DNA of 64,000 bases from assembly GCF_019059575.1 (NCBI RefSeq), contig NW_024881610.1, positions 620,001 through 684,000 of the forward strand, read 5' to 3'. Below, piece after piece: positions 1 through 10,844 of this stretch. A program made the position numbers and the translations under genes. The notes under the pieces were generated by a model. The model was not told the DNA's origin, did not search any database, and saw only the letters and a list, made by a program, of their open reading frames with translations. The DNA comes from Amphibalanus amphitrite (lineage: Eukaryota; Arthropoda; Thecostraca; Balanomorpha; Balanidae). Within the stretch, counting starts at the first letter, position 1. Every line of letters starts with the position of its first letter.

Positions 1-3
1 ACT
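1..3 (+). CDS. Possible 3' edge of an upstream exon, presumably PLC-beta
   Basis: The window opens with ACT followed at once by GTAAGT, a perfect consensus 5' splice site at 4-9. The simplest reading is that the first three bases are the end of an exon of the plus-strand gene continuing at 2393. Three bases cannot prove coding, so this is inference from the donor alone. Confidence 0.3.
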
Positions 4-912
4 GTAAGTCGATTTACGAATAGCCACGAATTTCACCATATTCATTCCCCTAGCCTCACTCTCACTCTTTCACTCACTCATTCACTCATTCACTCACGGG
101 CCAACATATCGCCTTCCAAACACTTCCCAGGCAGCTTGGCGTGTGAATCGCTGATCGCATCACCCGCTTTGCGTTTGTGTGTGAAAATAGCACTCTGCGT
201 GTCCCCCTCAACACACCCCTGAGTGACGTGCCTGCTTACCAACTGTAGATTATCACCTGACTGTGTGTATATTTTATATGTTCGCTTCTGTTTTCACGTA
301 TAGCGTTTTGCCTGGAGTGTTTACCCTCGCCTGCCCATGATACCGTTCGTAAAATAGTTGATTTGCTGTTCACCAACATGAGTTCAGCATGTCATTGGTG
401 GACGAAAACATTCTCCCGCCGTTGCTGATGTCAATTACCTCCGCTTTGAACATGGCACAGCGCGTGAGTTTGACCGACGTCATTTTCCGAAAGAGTAACC
501 GAGGGACGGAGACGGAAAATACGACTGGTCTCGAGTTGTTTGTGATATAGATATGCGATATCTTACGACGGTTACATTATAAACATGCGAAATAGCGCGG
601 AATTTTAGAATTCGGAGTCATGAGTTTTCGTAATAAACAGCTTATGGTCTATGATTTTGAAACATAAATTCCGTAATTTTACATCAATGGGGACCGGAAC
701 CATTTATTTTTGCTGGCTCCGGGACCGGGCCTTTAGCGGTTCCGGCTCCGCATTCCAAGGTAAAATGAGCCTTTTATCACCTTTACCGAGACTCACTGCA
801 CGCTTTTAGGAGCTGTTGTCACATAATTTGTAGCGTCACCCCCGCCTTGTCGTGTCGACCCCCACCCCGCGCTTCTCCCCTATCCCCCGCCGGGAGCTGG
901 TAGCGCCTTGTG

Positions 913-944
913 TGACGTCACCGGTCCGTGTGTGTGTGACGTCA
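913..944. promoter_or_regulatory. Pair of palindromic CRE sites (TGACGTCA)
   Basis: Two perfect TGACGTCA octamers lie at 913-920 and 937-944, each followed by CCGG and separated by a GT-rich spacer, 24 bp start to start. TGACGTCA is the consensus for CREB/ATF bZIP dimers. The surrounding 830-1120 is CpG-rich. They could mark an internal promoter or enhancer in a PLC-beta intron, but no promoter element was identified. Confidence 0.35.
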
Positions 945-1026
945 CCGGCCGACAGGTGACCCGTCGGCGTCCTCTGCTGGTCTGCTCGGTGTGTTTCCGC
1001 TGGTGTTCTGGCAGCGGTTCCTGCAG

Positions 1027-1075
1027 TCGCGCGGCTACCAGCCGAGCCGACCGGACCACCGGCAGCCGGCCTCAG
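1027..1075 (+). CDS. Candidate small upstream exon of the PLC-beta gene
   Basis: A 49-bp segment between a CTGCAG acceptor and a GTGTGA donor is open in one frame. It ends in phase 1, which fits the phase needed by the exon at 2393 (whose first two bases complete a codon). It would encode a Pro/Arg/Gln-rich linker. Only splice-site plausibility and phase support it, and a one-in-three phase match is weak. It could equally be intronic GC-rich sequence. Confidence 0.25.
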
Positions 1076-2392
1076 GTGTGACCTCGACCCGGCCCGGAGC
1101 GGATCTAATCGGAGGAGAGCTGACCGGTTCTGATCTCCTTCATAATCTGATCGAGTTCTTACCTTACCGACATGGCTTCACAGGCTTGGCATTTCCCCAG
1201 AATCCAGAAAGTTACGATCATCTCCCGGGGACCATCCTACCGAAAGAGCAAACTGTCCTTCTAAACCTTCTGACTGAAAACCACTTTGTGCCTCAGCCTT
1301 TCCGAACATTACCTGACCATCATCCATATTCCATACACTGACAGTGCCACCGAATTCAGTTCTTCACAGTTATATCTGGCTGACTCTCTTTTCAGCTTGC
1401 CCGGCTGTGGCCTGTCCGTCAGCTCCAATCTCGCTTATCTGTCTCGTCTATCTTCTCTATTTCGCCTGTCTTTTGTCTCTCTCGGGTGTCAGACTATGTC
1501 TTTGTTGTACACATTTCTGGCTATTCTCCCTTCTGTCTGGTGTTGTGTTGTGCGAAATGGTCTCGAGTGCTCCTTTTTCTGACTGTTGGTGAGAGTTTCT
1601 GGCTTCTATTGGTCAGAGTTTCTTACTTCTGACTGTTGGTGAGCTTCTGTTCTTATTCTGTTGGTGAGAGTTTCTGTTTTCTTTCTCTCATTACGGAGCA
1701 GGTTCGAGTGGTGTGTGGGAGTGAAAGTAAATGGTATGTTATCTGACGGGAAGAACAATAATCACTGCTCTACGAACTCCTAACAATTTTCGATGTAACC
1801 GAACGGTCACCGTATGACCGGTGGGACTGATATCGATACCGAGTTACTGACCTCTGGGATTTGGTTACAAGATCAACTATATGATGCACTCTTCTTACAG
1901 TCCTGCCTGCCCATGGGCGCGGTCGGCACGCGATACATGTCCCGGCTGGAATGTCCGGTGCATGCCGTCCCCTTCCGGCTCCTAATTGCATGTTCATTCA
2001 GCTCGCATGGTTGCAGCGGTATGCAGCATAATTATGGAAGGCGTCGCATGTTGGCTGGGACGGGCGACTTCATTAAATTTATTCATTACGTTATGCTTTT
2101 TAATAACGAATGTTTTCTAGGGTGCAACATTGCTTGATGGCATTGCATACTCTTAGATGAATCCAATTTTGTTCAAATATTGATGAATTGTAACGTCAGA
2201 ATCAGTCTCATATTTTATTAGATAGGTATCACAGCTTTATACCATTTAATTTTTGCGTTACATTGACTTCCGACATTTTATGTCGTCTATGCTCTACTTC
2301 GTGACCACCTCTGTCCACTCTCTGTCCCTCGCCTGACCGCCTCCCCGCCTGACCCCTCGTCTAACTCTGCCCCTTCCCTGCCGCCCCTGCAG

Positions 2393-4851
2393 AGCGGATG
2401 GAGCCTCTGCGTCTCCAGCACAGTCAGCCCAACTCGGTGGAAGAACCCGCCATACCCGGTGAGATGGACCGCATATTCTGCTCACCGCTCACCGCTCAGT
2501 GATCAGTGGTGGCGAGCTGGTATATTTGAGGGCGTGCCGGCTGCGTTTTCTGTCCTAGGCAACTTGCTTGTGTCATAGCAGGGGCTTTGTTGATGTACCT
2601 ATAAACGTTTATGAAATACATAATCATTAATTGACAATCCATGAGATGTTACTAGATACGAACGTAAAGCAATGTTTCTAATTGATGTTCGTGCGATGGA
2701 CTGACCGACACCTTTTCCTCTCTGAGATTGTCTCCTGAACGCCGTCCCTCTGGACAAACTCTGGGAGGATAAACTGGTTCGGGAGCGGCGCCAGGAGCTC
2801 GACAAAAAGCTGGAGAGCATGCGGAAAAAGTTCGCCAGGGAGCGGCTGCGACCGCAGGACGCGCCCGGCCCGGCCACCACCGAGAAAAAGAACAGCTTCT
2901 CGCGGACCCACTCCAAACTGGTGAAAAAGTTCTCCAACTCGAACAAAGTGTGAGTGAGAGAGAATTGAGGACGTAGGGTCTGTAGTTGTGATTGAATGAG
3001 GTTGATTAGGTGTTCATATGAGTTTTATATTCATGAGTTCCATAACAATTTATGTCCAGTCATTTCAGTGATATACGTCATTCACTGATTGACCACTCAG
3101 TCGCTCAACTTCCACATGATAACTCGTTGCGTTCCTATGCGACACCCCGCTGACGTGACCCGTCTGTCCGCGTGTCTCTGCAGGGAGGGTCTAAGTCTGG
3201 TGGCACCCGACCCGGCCGATCAGGAGGCTGTGAAAACGTTCTGCCGTCAGGTGGCGGCAGCAGAGCGGGAGCTCACCGAACGCTACATCGATATGGTGAG
3301 TCCTGTGCTTGGCTGTGGGATTTTGGCTGTAATGGCTAACGCAGGTCCAGATAACATCTTCGCTATAAATACGTCTTTCCGCACCGTAAATGCTGTTCTG
3401 TCTTCCATGCCATAACCACGTCTGCTCTTTTGCCACAGATTCACGACGCGCTGGATAAGGTGGTTCGCAGTGCGCAGGCGCAGCAACTGAAGAAGCTGGA
3501 GGTCTACTATGACCAGAAGGTGGCCGAGAGTAAAAAGAAGATCGAGAGCGAGCTCAAGGACGCCAGCAAGCGGCTCGACCGGAAGAGCGTCTCCAAAGAC
3601 GAACGGTCCAGGTGGGTGCTTTCAAAAATAGTTGCTAGTGTTTTCGCTGGCAACGTCGACTTCGATTATGTGTTGTCAATGGTGTGCTGCTAGCCACACG
3701 TGCCGTGGTTTGTTCAACAAGAGATATTTCCACTGTTAGGGTGTTCCGAACGCTTCTGCGTACTGATGCTGATGTGTTGTTTGTTTCCAGGTTGCGCCGT
3801 GAGATGTCGCAGGTGATTGTCAGGGATGGCGTGCAGCACCGCGAGCGGCTCAACGAACAGGTGCAGCAGGCCAAACAGGCGCTCAGTCAGCAGCACAACC
3901 AGGTCAGTGTACTGACAACATAGTTCAGTATATCACTGACCCACGAGCGGCTCAACGAGCAGGTGCAGCAGGCCAAACAGGCGCTCAGTCAGCAGCACAA
4001 CCAGGTCAGTGTACTGACGACACAGGTCAGTGTATCACTGACCCACGAGCGGCTCAACGAGCAGGTGCAGCAGGCCAAACAGGCGCTCAGTCAGCAGCAC
4101 AACCAGGTCGGTGTACTGACAACTGCAGAGGTCAGTGTATGACCTGCAGTATATTACTCACCTGCAGCAGGCCAATGATCAGGCCGGCTCAGTCAGCAGC
4201 ACAATCAGGTCAAAGCACCCGCTATAACAGGTTTCGCCGCATCATATCGGACGGTTACGTCGGAACCTCCCTGTGGTCCTCGCCGTGATGTATGGCGTAC
4301 TTACAGCTTGCCCGAAATTCCTTCACTGGCACATCAGCCTTCTCTGTGACCGGACTCCTTTGACATCCCTCTCCTTCTCCCCAGGTGCGTCAGCAGGCGC
4401 TGGACCGCCGGCAGCGGCAGACAGTACCCCTCTGACCTCCCCCTCTCCCCCAGGTGCGTCAGCAGGCGCTGGACCGCCGCCAGAGCTGGCGGCAGCGTCA
4501 GACAGTACTCCTCTGACCTCCCCATCCCCCTCTCCTCTTCCCCAGGTGCGTCAGCAGGCGCTGGACCGCCGCCAGAGCTGGCGGCAGCGGCAGACAGTAC
4601 CCCTCTGACCTACCACCTACCTCTCTCCCCAGGTGCGTCAGCAGGCGCTGGACCGCCGACAGAGCTGGCGGCAGTGTCAGACAGTACTCCTCTGACCTCC
4701 CCATCCCCCTCTCCTCTCCCCCCAGGTGCGTCAGCAGGCGCTGGACCGCCGGCAGAGCTGGCGGCAGCGGCTGGACGCCGAACAGACGGCCCGCACCGAT
4801 CAGCTCCACACAGAGTGGCTCGACAGCCGGCCAGAGACCAACGCCGCCTGA
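2393..4851 (+). CDS. PLCB: Phospholipase C beta, C-terminal exons (5' part lies outside the window)
   Basis: PLC-beta hydrolyses PIP2 at the plasma membrane downstream of Gq. Only the distal coiled-coil C-terminal domain, which binds membrane and G-alpha-q, is here. Exons read from splice sites and phase: 2393-2458, 2727-2949, 3184-3295, 3439-3611, 3791-3902 and 4726-4851 (TGA at 4849-4851), about 270 codons. All junctions are GT-AG and phases agree. The chain is highly charged and helical, with IHDALDKVVRSAQAQQLKKL, SKDERSRLRREMSQVIV and QQHNQVRQQALDRR, which line up with the PLC-beta family tail (QLKKLKEICEKEKKELKKK and HKEIRQQILDE in vertebrate PLCB1, from memory). It ends in ETNAA. I cannot tell a norpA-type from a Plc21C-type paralogue. 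The catalytic X/Y and C2 domains must lie upstream. The last intron is flanked by tandem copies of both exon edges (see findings). Confidence 0.85.
3843..4208 (+). repeat. Tandem copies (102-bp unit) of the 3' edge of the penultimate PLC-beta exon with its donor
   Basis: The sequence from GAGCGGCTCAACGA through the exon end and the following GTCAGTGTACTGAC recurs with starts at 3843, 3945 and 4047, a period of exactly 102 bp. A fourth, degraded copy runs to about 4208. Each of the first three contains exon sequence joined to a GTCAGT or GTCGGT donor. Exon readthrough past the first donor meets a TAG after seven codons, so only splicing at a donor keeps the frame. Confidence 0.9.
4381..4770 (+). 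repeat. Five tandem copies of the acceptor and 5' edge of the last PLC-beta exon
   Basis: A pyrimidine tract, CCCCAG and the exon start GTGCGTCAGCAGGCGCTGGA occur five times, with exon-side starts at 4385, 4454, 4546, 4633 and 4726 (spacings 69, 92, 87 and 93 bp). Only the last copy runs on into the full terminal exon. The first four run into CAGACAGTA, CCCCTC or CTCCTC and TGA, so each is an acceptor followed by a short open frame and a stop. Confidence 0.92.
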
Positions 4852-6072
4852 GCGGGCCGCCGGCGGCACCCACCCTCCTCCGAACCAAAGGTGCGCTGAC
4901 AAAACGATGAGAGGTATGTGTGGTTTGAAGGAAGCCTTGTCAGGATAGCCTGGTAGGTATCCTGGATAGTTGCCCCGGATGTACGATTACGAACCTAACT
5001 TGTTTTTAGTTAAGCGAGGCGGTGTAGACTGTGGACTACCTACAGCTTGTAACGATTAAGTCGCTTTGAGGACTTTGTTACCTATTGCCTTATTCAATTG
5101 CTGCACCTACGAGCTGCAGCTACGAGCTTCAATTGCTGCAGTTTCTCTTTCTGCTCGAGGGCTGATCTGGAGCTCTGTGCGGCTCTTCTCCGATTTGCAC
5201 TGTGACTAACGACAGTCCGCCGGTTTCAGACTGATCAGCCAGGGCCGCGCCCATCAGGGAAGCTGCACGCGCCGCCGCCGCTGCCGCCTCGGGCGCGCCA
5301 GCTACCAGTACAAACCTCCGTCGGCTGGCCAGCCGCCTACGCTGCCACCTGTCAGTCGCGCAGCGCACTAGTATTATCGGCCCGCTCGACAGATGGCACT
5401 GCGCACAGTCCGGCAGTGTGGACCGCGGCCGCCGCCGGGCTGAATTGTTCAGTAGGTGAATTAGGTAACGAAGGCAGTTAGAATGCGTCGGGTAGTCATG
5501 TGTGTATGTGTGTGAGAGAGTTGGGGATTGTATCACGTTTTAGGGGGCTGATTGTATTGCGATATTTAGCCTCTGCCCTCCGTCAATGCCAATGTTCGAA
5601 GATAGGGTCGCTGGGGAATGATTGATCGCCAATTTAATGATTTGACAGCGCTGTCAGGAGCAGCAGGCGGGCCCGGCTCCAGTATCACTGCTGTGTGGTC
5701 GGGCTCGCGCCTCCACAGCGGCAGCTGCAGCTAGAGAATGACGTTTATATGCGAGCATTTTACGCGTTGACACACTCGAGGCCCGCGGCCCGAGTTTTGT
5801 TAATTTATTTTATCGTTTCGGACCATATCTGGACGGCCATGACAGTCAGGTGCGATGATTGAGCGCTTTATAGTATGCCCTGCCACTTGCTCGCAAGCGC
5901 ACGTGATTTGTTTGAACGATTTTCTTGCCGACAGACTGGTGCGAACAAACGCACGTGATTGGCGGCGCCAGCAGTGATTGTGATAGTGATTGCGCCGATC
6001 GAGCTGTTGCGCCGGCGCCGCCAGCCGGCCCGCCGCAGGCTATACGTTATTGTGCTGTGATCTGAATATACA
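4852..6072. other. PLC-beta 3' UTR and intergenic sequence
   Basis: No gene is recognised between the PLC-beta stop and the foldback element. The 3' UTR must start at 4852 but no clean AATAAA was found soon after. A CpG-rich patch lies at about 5200-5450. Its open frames on both strands look like composition effects: alanine- and arginine-rich, without a domain. Confidence 0.5.
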
Positions 6073-6700
6073 CTACTATGAACGTCAAACCGCTTGAGAC
6101 CCCACTTTTTTGCGATAATTTTTAAATGCGTCAACTTTCGTTGACAATATTCTGGCAATGTATGTTTCAGAACCTGCCGAAACTTTTATTGCTAAGGTAT
6201 TTTGACGCCAAACGATTATGGAAGGTACTTCTCATTCACTCGTAATGCTAAGGTCAATTCAGGCCCGGGCAGAGGCTTGCACTCGGCCACACTCGAGCCC
6301 CGCCACCAGCGCCATCTGCTCTAAATGCCATCTACCAGCGCCCGCTGCCGCTACCAGCTACCGACCACCATCAAGCCTGAATGGAGCGAGGGACGCGAGT
6401 GACCGGTCGCCGGGCAAGGAGCGCCGGAGGGGTAGGGCGGAGCTTAGGGCTGACGTCATTACGTGGCTCCGCCCCATGAGCGCGTAGCCTCTACCCAAAC
6501 AGCAGATTCGTTCCGTGAAATTTAACATTACGAGTGAATGAGAAGTACCTTTCATAATCGTTTGGCGTCAAAATACCTTAGTAATAAAAGTTTCGGCAGG
6601 TTCTGAAACACACATTGCCAGAATATTGTCAACGAGAGTTTACGCATTTTAAAATAATCGCAAAAAAGTGGGGTCTCAAGCGGTTTGACGTCCATAGTAG
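6073..6700. mobile_element. 628-bp foldback / long-TIR MITE, Tc1-mariner-like target site
   Basis: Left arm 6073-6248 and right arm 6526-6700 are inverted copies, roughly 90% identical by eye over about 175 bp, enclosing a 277-bp CpG-rich core with no transposase. The ends read CTATG(A/G)ACGTCAAACCGC inward from both sides and are flanked by TA dinucleotides (6074-6075 and 6698-6699), as expected of a TA target duplication. No internal gene is seen, so it is non-autonomous. The arms carry AT-rich blocks such as TTTTTTGCGA. Confidence 0.85.
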
Positions 6701-6950
6701 GACAGGCGATGTGGACAATCATTCCTGCGAGACAGAGCGTTATCAATGTCCGTGTGAGCTCCTTCGTGTACGTGTCAATATATGGAAACATATGACATGG
6801 TATGATAACTGTTATTTGTGGGATGATACGTTTGCATGATGATGGAATTAAGTACGAGTACCACAAAAACATGTTATATTGAGCACGTAAATGATGTATG
6901 AAATAAGCGTATAACAACATGATCGGAAGGCACAGCATGCAATCAAAACA

Positions 6951-9900
6951 CTACAACATGCCGTCATTTCTGTTCTGTATGATCGTGACATGCGTCACAG
7001 GGAGAGGTTTCCCCGTACTATTGGAATCACAGCCACCGGGTTCGGATAGAGATAGTTTGGCGAGATCTGTGTGGTCTAGGAACTTCTCAACTACCGCAAG
7101 CGTGGGATGGTTTGGGATCTCACCGCCGTGTGACTCGACTGTCACCCGCTCCGACCGTACTGTCCCGTCTCCGCCGTCCGCCGGCGCCTCCATCAGCCTG
7201 TCGCACACGTCGGCCGCCTTCTCCGTCCTGCTCTCCAGCTTGGCGATGCGGCTGCCGAACTGGATGGCGCGCTTGGTGCGCCGCGCGGCGGCCGGGGCCC
7301 CGCAGCGGGCGGTCAGTAGGCGGATGGGCAGTTTGTCGCAGCCGCTCCAGCCGGGCCCCGGCTGCGCCTTCAGCCAGATGGGCAGGGAGCTGAGCAGACT
7401 GACCACCGACTCGTCCAGGAACGGAAACCTGACGGGAGGGGGGAGGGTTAGCTGGGGCTGCCGGGGAGCTGCAACACGGCAAAACGAGAAAGGTCAAATG
7501 GGTTGTCAGCCGGTCAACATCACCCGACTCTGGAGAAACATGAAACGACGGATACGATTGAAATGATAAGCTCAAACGGAAAATAGTCTCAAGAGATTCA
7601 GTACCTTTTCAGCTCGTGACGCCCAATCCATGAAAACTGTGGCACTGGTCACTTCTTACATCCTGATAGCCTGATGACCCCCTTCAGCACCCCGTCCCCG
7701 CCACTGACCTCGCCTCCCTGCCGTGGTCGCTGATAACAGTCCTCCTCGCCCCAGCTGTACCCCTCTCTCCGCCACTGACCTCGCCTCCCGTCCGTGGTCG
7801 CTGATGACCCGGTCATCCCTGCCCCTGTACCCCTCTCCGCCGCTGACCTCGCCTCCCTGCCGTGGTCGCTGATGACCCGGCCATAGGGTCCCCTTTTCCT
7901 CTTCCCTCTCCGCCACTGACCTCGCCTCCCTGCCGTGGTCGCTGATGACACGGTCCTCCTCGCCCCAGCTGTACCCCTCTCTCCGCCACTGACCTCGCCT
8001 CCCGTCCGTGGTCGCTGATGACCCGGTCACAGGGTCCCCTTTTCCTCTTCCCTCTCCGCCACTGACCTCGCCTCCCTGCCGTGGTCGCTGATGACACGGT
8101 CCTCCTCGCCCCAGCTGTACCCCTCTCTCCGCCACTGACCTCGCCTCCCGTCCGTGGTCGCTGATGACCCGGTCACAGGGTCCCCTGCCCCCCCCCCCCC
8201 GCCACTGACCTCGCCTCCCGTCCGTGGTCGCTGATGACCCGGTCACAGGGTCCCCTGCCCCCCCCCCCCCGCCACTGACCTCGCCTCCCGTCCGTGGTCG
8301 CTGATAACAGTCCTCCTCGCCCCAGCTGTACCCCTCCCCGCCACTGACCTCGCCTCCCGGCCGTGGTCGCTGATGACCCGGTCGTAGGGTCCCCCTGCCC
8401 TTCCTCTCCGTCACTGACCTCGCCTCCCTGCCGTGGTCGCTGATGACCCTGTCGTCCCTGCCGAGGTTCCTCTCGCAGATGGCAAGCAGCTGAGTCTGAA
8501 TCTCTGCCACCAGACCAGGCCAGGAGCGGTCTCGGAAGGCTGAGCGGTGCCGCCCGTACCCGGCCAGCTGCTCGTCGGCGCCCATACCCACCAGCACCAC
8601 CTGGCGGACGATACAGGAACCTCTGCGGTAATGTGTTGACTTCGAAAGCTTGTGATCGTTGCCATAACGAATTCGAGTCAGTTAAGAAGATATACTTCAG
8701 TTTGTTACACAGTTTGTTTACATGGCAGCTTTTAACAGAATAAGCTGTTGCGAAATCAACAAAAAGCTGATGACCGAACTTCAACTTTCGCGTCCTGAAA
8801 GTAGGCACACTAAACCAAATCCTAAAACACGTCCGACTGTCCCATGTCACCCTCCTCTGACTTACTCTGGCCTGCGTCTGGTACGGCCGGCGGCCGGGCC
8901 CGTCCCCGGCCAGTACTCCGGCACCTCTGGCAGCGAACCACACCGCGCAGCCGATACTGTCGTCCAGCACGGTCTGCAGGGGACTGATGAGATGGCGGAC
9001 CCGCGCCGCCCGCCACCGAGACAGCTCCGCGGCGGTCACATTCACCTGAGAGGAACGGGTAGTGGTCAGTGGTGAGGGCGAGAACGTCAACATGTATGTC
9101 TTTAGTTCTTCCATCGGCGAGACTAGTCAGACTGCTTATCCGAGCGGGTGAGCTGCAGTTGTCAGTGACATTTATAGCTCTAGCTCCTAGATCAATAACA
9201 AAAGAAGGATTTTCAGCGAAATAAGAAGGAATCAACGCGTTTACTCACTAGATAAATCCACTCCACCGTTCCACACGGCTTACCTCAACAAAGTTCCACC
9301 GTCGTCGCGGGTTGATCGTCTGCAGCTCCCGCCATCCGTCCCGTCCCGTCACTCGGTCGGGCACGTCATACTCGGACGGCGTCTCTGCCTCCGTCTCTGT
9401 CGTCCCTGAGACAGTCGGCCGGCCACGGCCAGCTTTTCTACTTCTCCCCTCTTTGCTCGGTGTTTGTGCCTGTTTCGGCCGTTCAAACGCCACATTGAGA
9501 AGATCCACGGGCTGGTCATCGGGGAGACATCTATCGGCCATCGCCGCAACTAACATCGAGTCCACGCCGCCAGAGAAGAGCACCGCCAGACGTGGGTGGG
9601 GGCAGGCTGCGGGGCGGCTTCCCGCGGCGGCAGCGGACTGCAGACAGCTGGCACATACTGGCGGCATGTTCCCCACCCGGCGCCTCACCGCCGCCAACAT
9701 GGCCGCCTCGAACCGCTCCATGGCGGCCGCCATGCCAGGCAGACGCTCCGCCTCTTCCAGGCCTCCACCAGCGTCGAGAAGTGTTCTGAGTTCATCATCT
9801 GGCACCGCTGGGTTGACAGTCATCACGGCGGGGCTCTCCAGCGGCGGGCCGGGCGCCACAGACGGCCGCCACGCGTCCGGGACCGTCACGTGACTCCAGG

Positions 9901-10844
9901 GGTGCAGCCGCAGCCGGAGGTCGGCGATCGACTCGCAGTCAGGTGGGATGTGGACGGAGAACAGGCCCAGACACGGCACCTCGGTGAGGTCGGCGCGGTG
10001 CCGGCCACCGACCGAGGTCAGCGTTACGGAGGCGGGGTTCAGCCGGCCGGGGGAGCCGTTCCACAGGAGGCTGCGCCGGCCGAGCGGGTCGCGGCCGAGC
10101 CAGAGCCGGCGCTCTGCCGACTGCCAGAGCACTACCGCCCACGGGCCGCACACTGAGCTCAGAGTGGATACCACCGCAGACTCTGAGGCACCGGACAGCA
10201 GAGCCGCCAGGTGACTGGTGTCAGAAACACCATCAGGAACCTGTAAAACAACACACATGCTCTGAAAATGTATAGTCATCACGATACAATTGCTCAGAAA
10301 CAAACTGGGACCTTTCAAAAATAACAGAAAATAATACGCATCAATAAATGGATTGATTCATCATGCCAGATCAATGTACCTTGACTCCATCAAAGATGTT
10401 CCCATTCCACAGGAGCAGGTCACCACTCTCGTTGACAGCTGGCTGACGAGTTGCATCATCCCCTCTCATCCATAGCACATACCCATGTGCCAGAAACTTC
10501 AGTTGCCCACACAGCCATCCTGAGTGGCAGGCCTGATAGTCGGGCCCACGTCTCTCCAGAAGTTCACTCACAAAGGCCTGCCAACAAAAAAGGCCAGAAA
10601 GTAGCATCAAGCAAGCTTGAGCTGTCAAACAGAAAAAAATAGGAACCACTGAATTTCCCAGCCTCAATTTCATGATTTTTCGATTTCAATGATTTCAATG
10701 ATTTCAACAGTCTCCAAAATAACAGACAGATATGGTACGACCAATCCAAATCCCCAGCCCTGTCTGATGTTGACTACAAAATGAAATATAGGTACTCACA
10801 TCCACAGATGCATCCGTAAGGAGTATGAAACGAATCCCGCACAT
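6951..10844 (-). CDS. ASNSD1: Asparagine synthetase domain-containing protein 1 (complete, six exons, 679 aa)
   Basis: Minus-strand exons: 10844-10800, 10577-10380, 10240-9284, 9045-8866, 8600-8419 and 7428-6951. All introns are GT-AG with consistent phases. The start is [15 protein letters not shown], giving the Met-Cys of class II glutamine amidotransferases. Then [13 protein letters not shown] and [12 protein letters not shown] (GATase domain, to about residue 150), the PP-loop LFSGGVDS (about 302-309), [62 protein letters not shown] and [14 protein letters not shown]. The order and spacing match animal ASNSD1 (about 640 aa in vertebrates). It resembles asparagine synthetase, but its catalytic role is not established. 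The C-terminus runs about 75 residues past the conserved end, without a domain I know. The ATG has A at -3. The intron after exon 5 holds an array of eleven copies of that exon's 3' edge. Confidence 0.95.
7430..8485 (-). repeat. Eleven ~70-bp tandem copies of the 3' edge and donor of ASNSD1 exon 5
   Basis: The minus-strand exon end encoding VISDHGREA, joined to GTCAGTG, is repeated eleven times. Exon/donor boundaries fall at 8418/8419 (the copy continuous with the rest of the exon), 8348, 8279, 8209, 8139, 8066, 7993, 7920, 7847, 7779 and 7708. Spacings are 68-73 bp. Copies differ by small substitutions and by linkers such as C-runs or CAGCTGGGGCGAGGAGGA. The third-from-distal copy (7847) has GTCAGC instead of GTCAGT. 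The copies occupy most of the roughly 990-bp intron. Confidence 0.95.
8601..8865 (-). other. ASNSD1 intron 4 (no other feature)
   Basis: An ordinary short intron between exons 4 and 5, AT-rich in its middle, with GTAAGT donor (8865-8860) and CGCCAG acceptor (8606-8601). Nothing else is seen in it. Confidence 0.7.

Larger units (their letters stand above)
4..2392 (+). other. Intronic sequence before the first clear PLC-beta exon
   Basis: There is no convincing coding exon apart from the 49-bp candidate at 1027-1075. It holds short simple repeats (CACTCATT-type at 60-100), a GGACCGG/GGAACC-rich patch at 690-760, a CpG-rich stretch at about 830-1120 with two TGACGTCA sites, a pyrimidine-rich run at 1380-1500, and an imperfect tandem repeat of CTGTTGGTGAGAGTTTCTG between about 1574 and 1680. 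Confidence 0.5.

Noticed and set aside
4273-4910. Proline/alanine-rich frames with GASAGAGPP units
   Set aside because: They come from out-of-frame reading of the PLC-beta acceptor copies and their pyrimidine tracts.
5129-5536. Minus-strand frame in the 5.2-5.5 kb GC-rich patch
   Set aside because: Low-complexity Ala/Arg stretch with no domain; most likely 3' flank of PLC-beta.
7649-8600. Proteins with repeated SDHGREARS or [11 protein letters not shown] units
   Set aside because: These are readthrough of the exon-edge array in three frames, not independent genes. The real exon ends at 8419.
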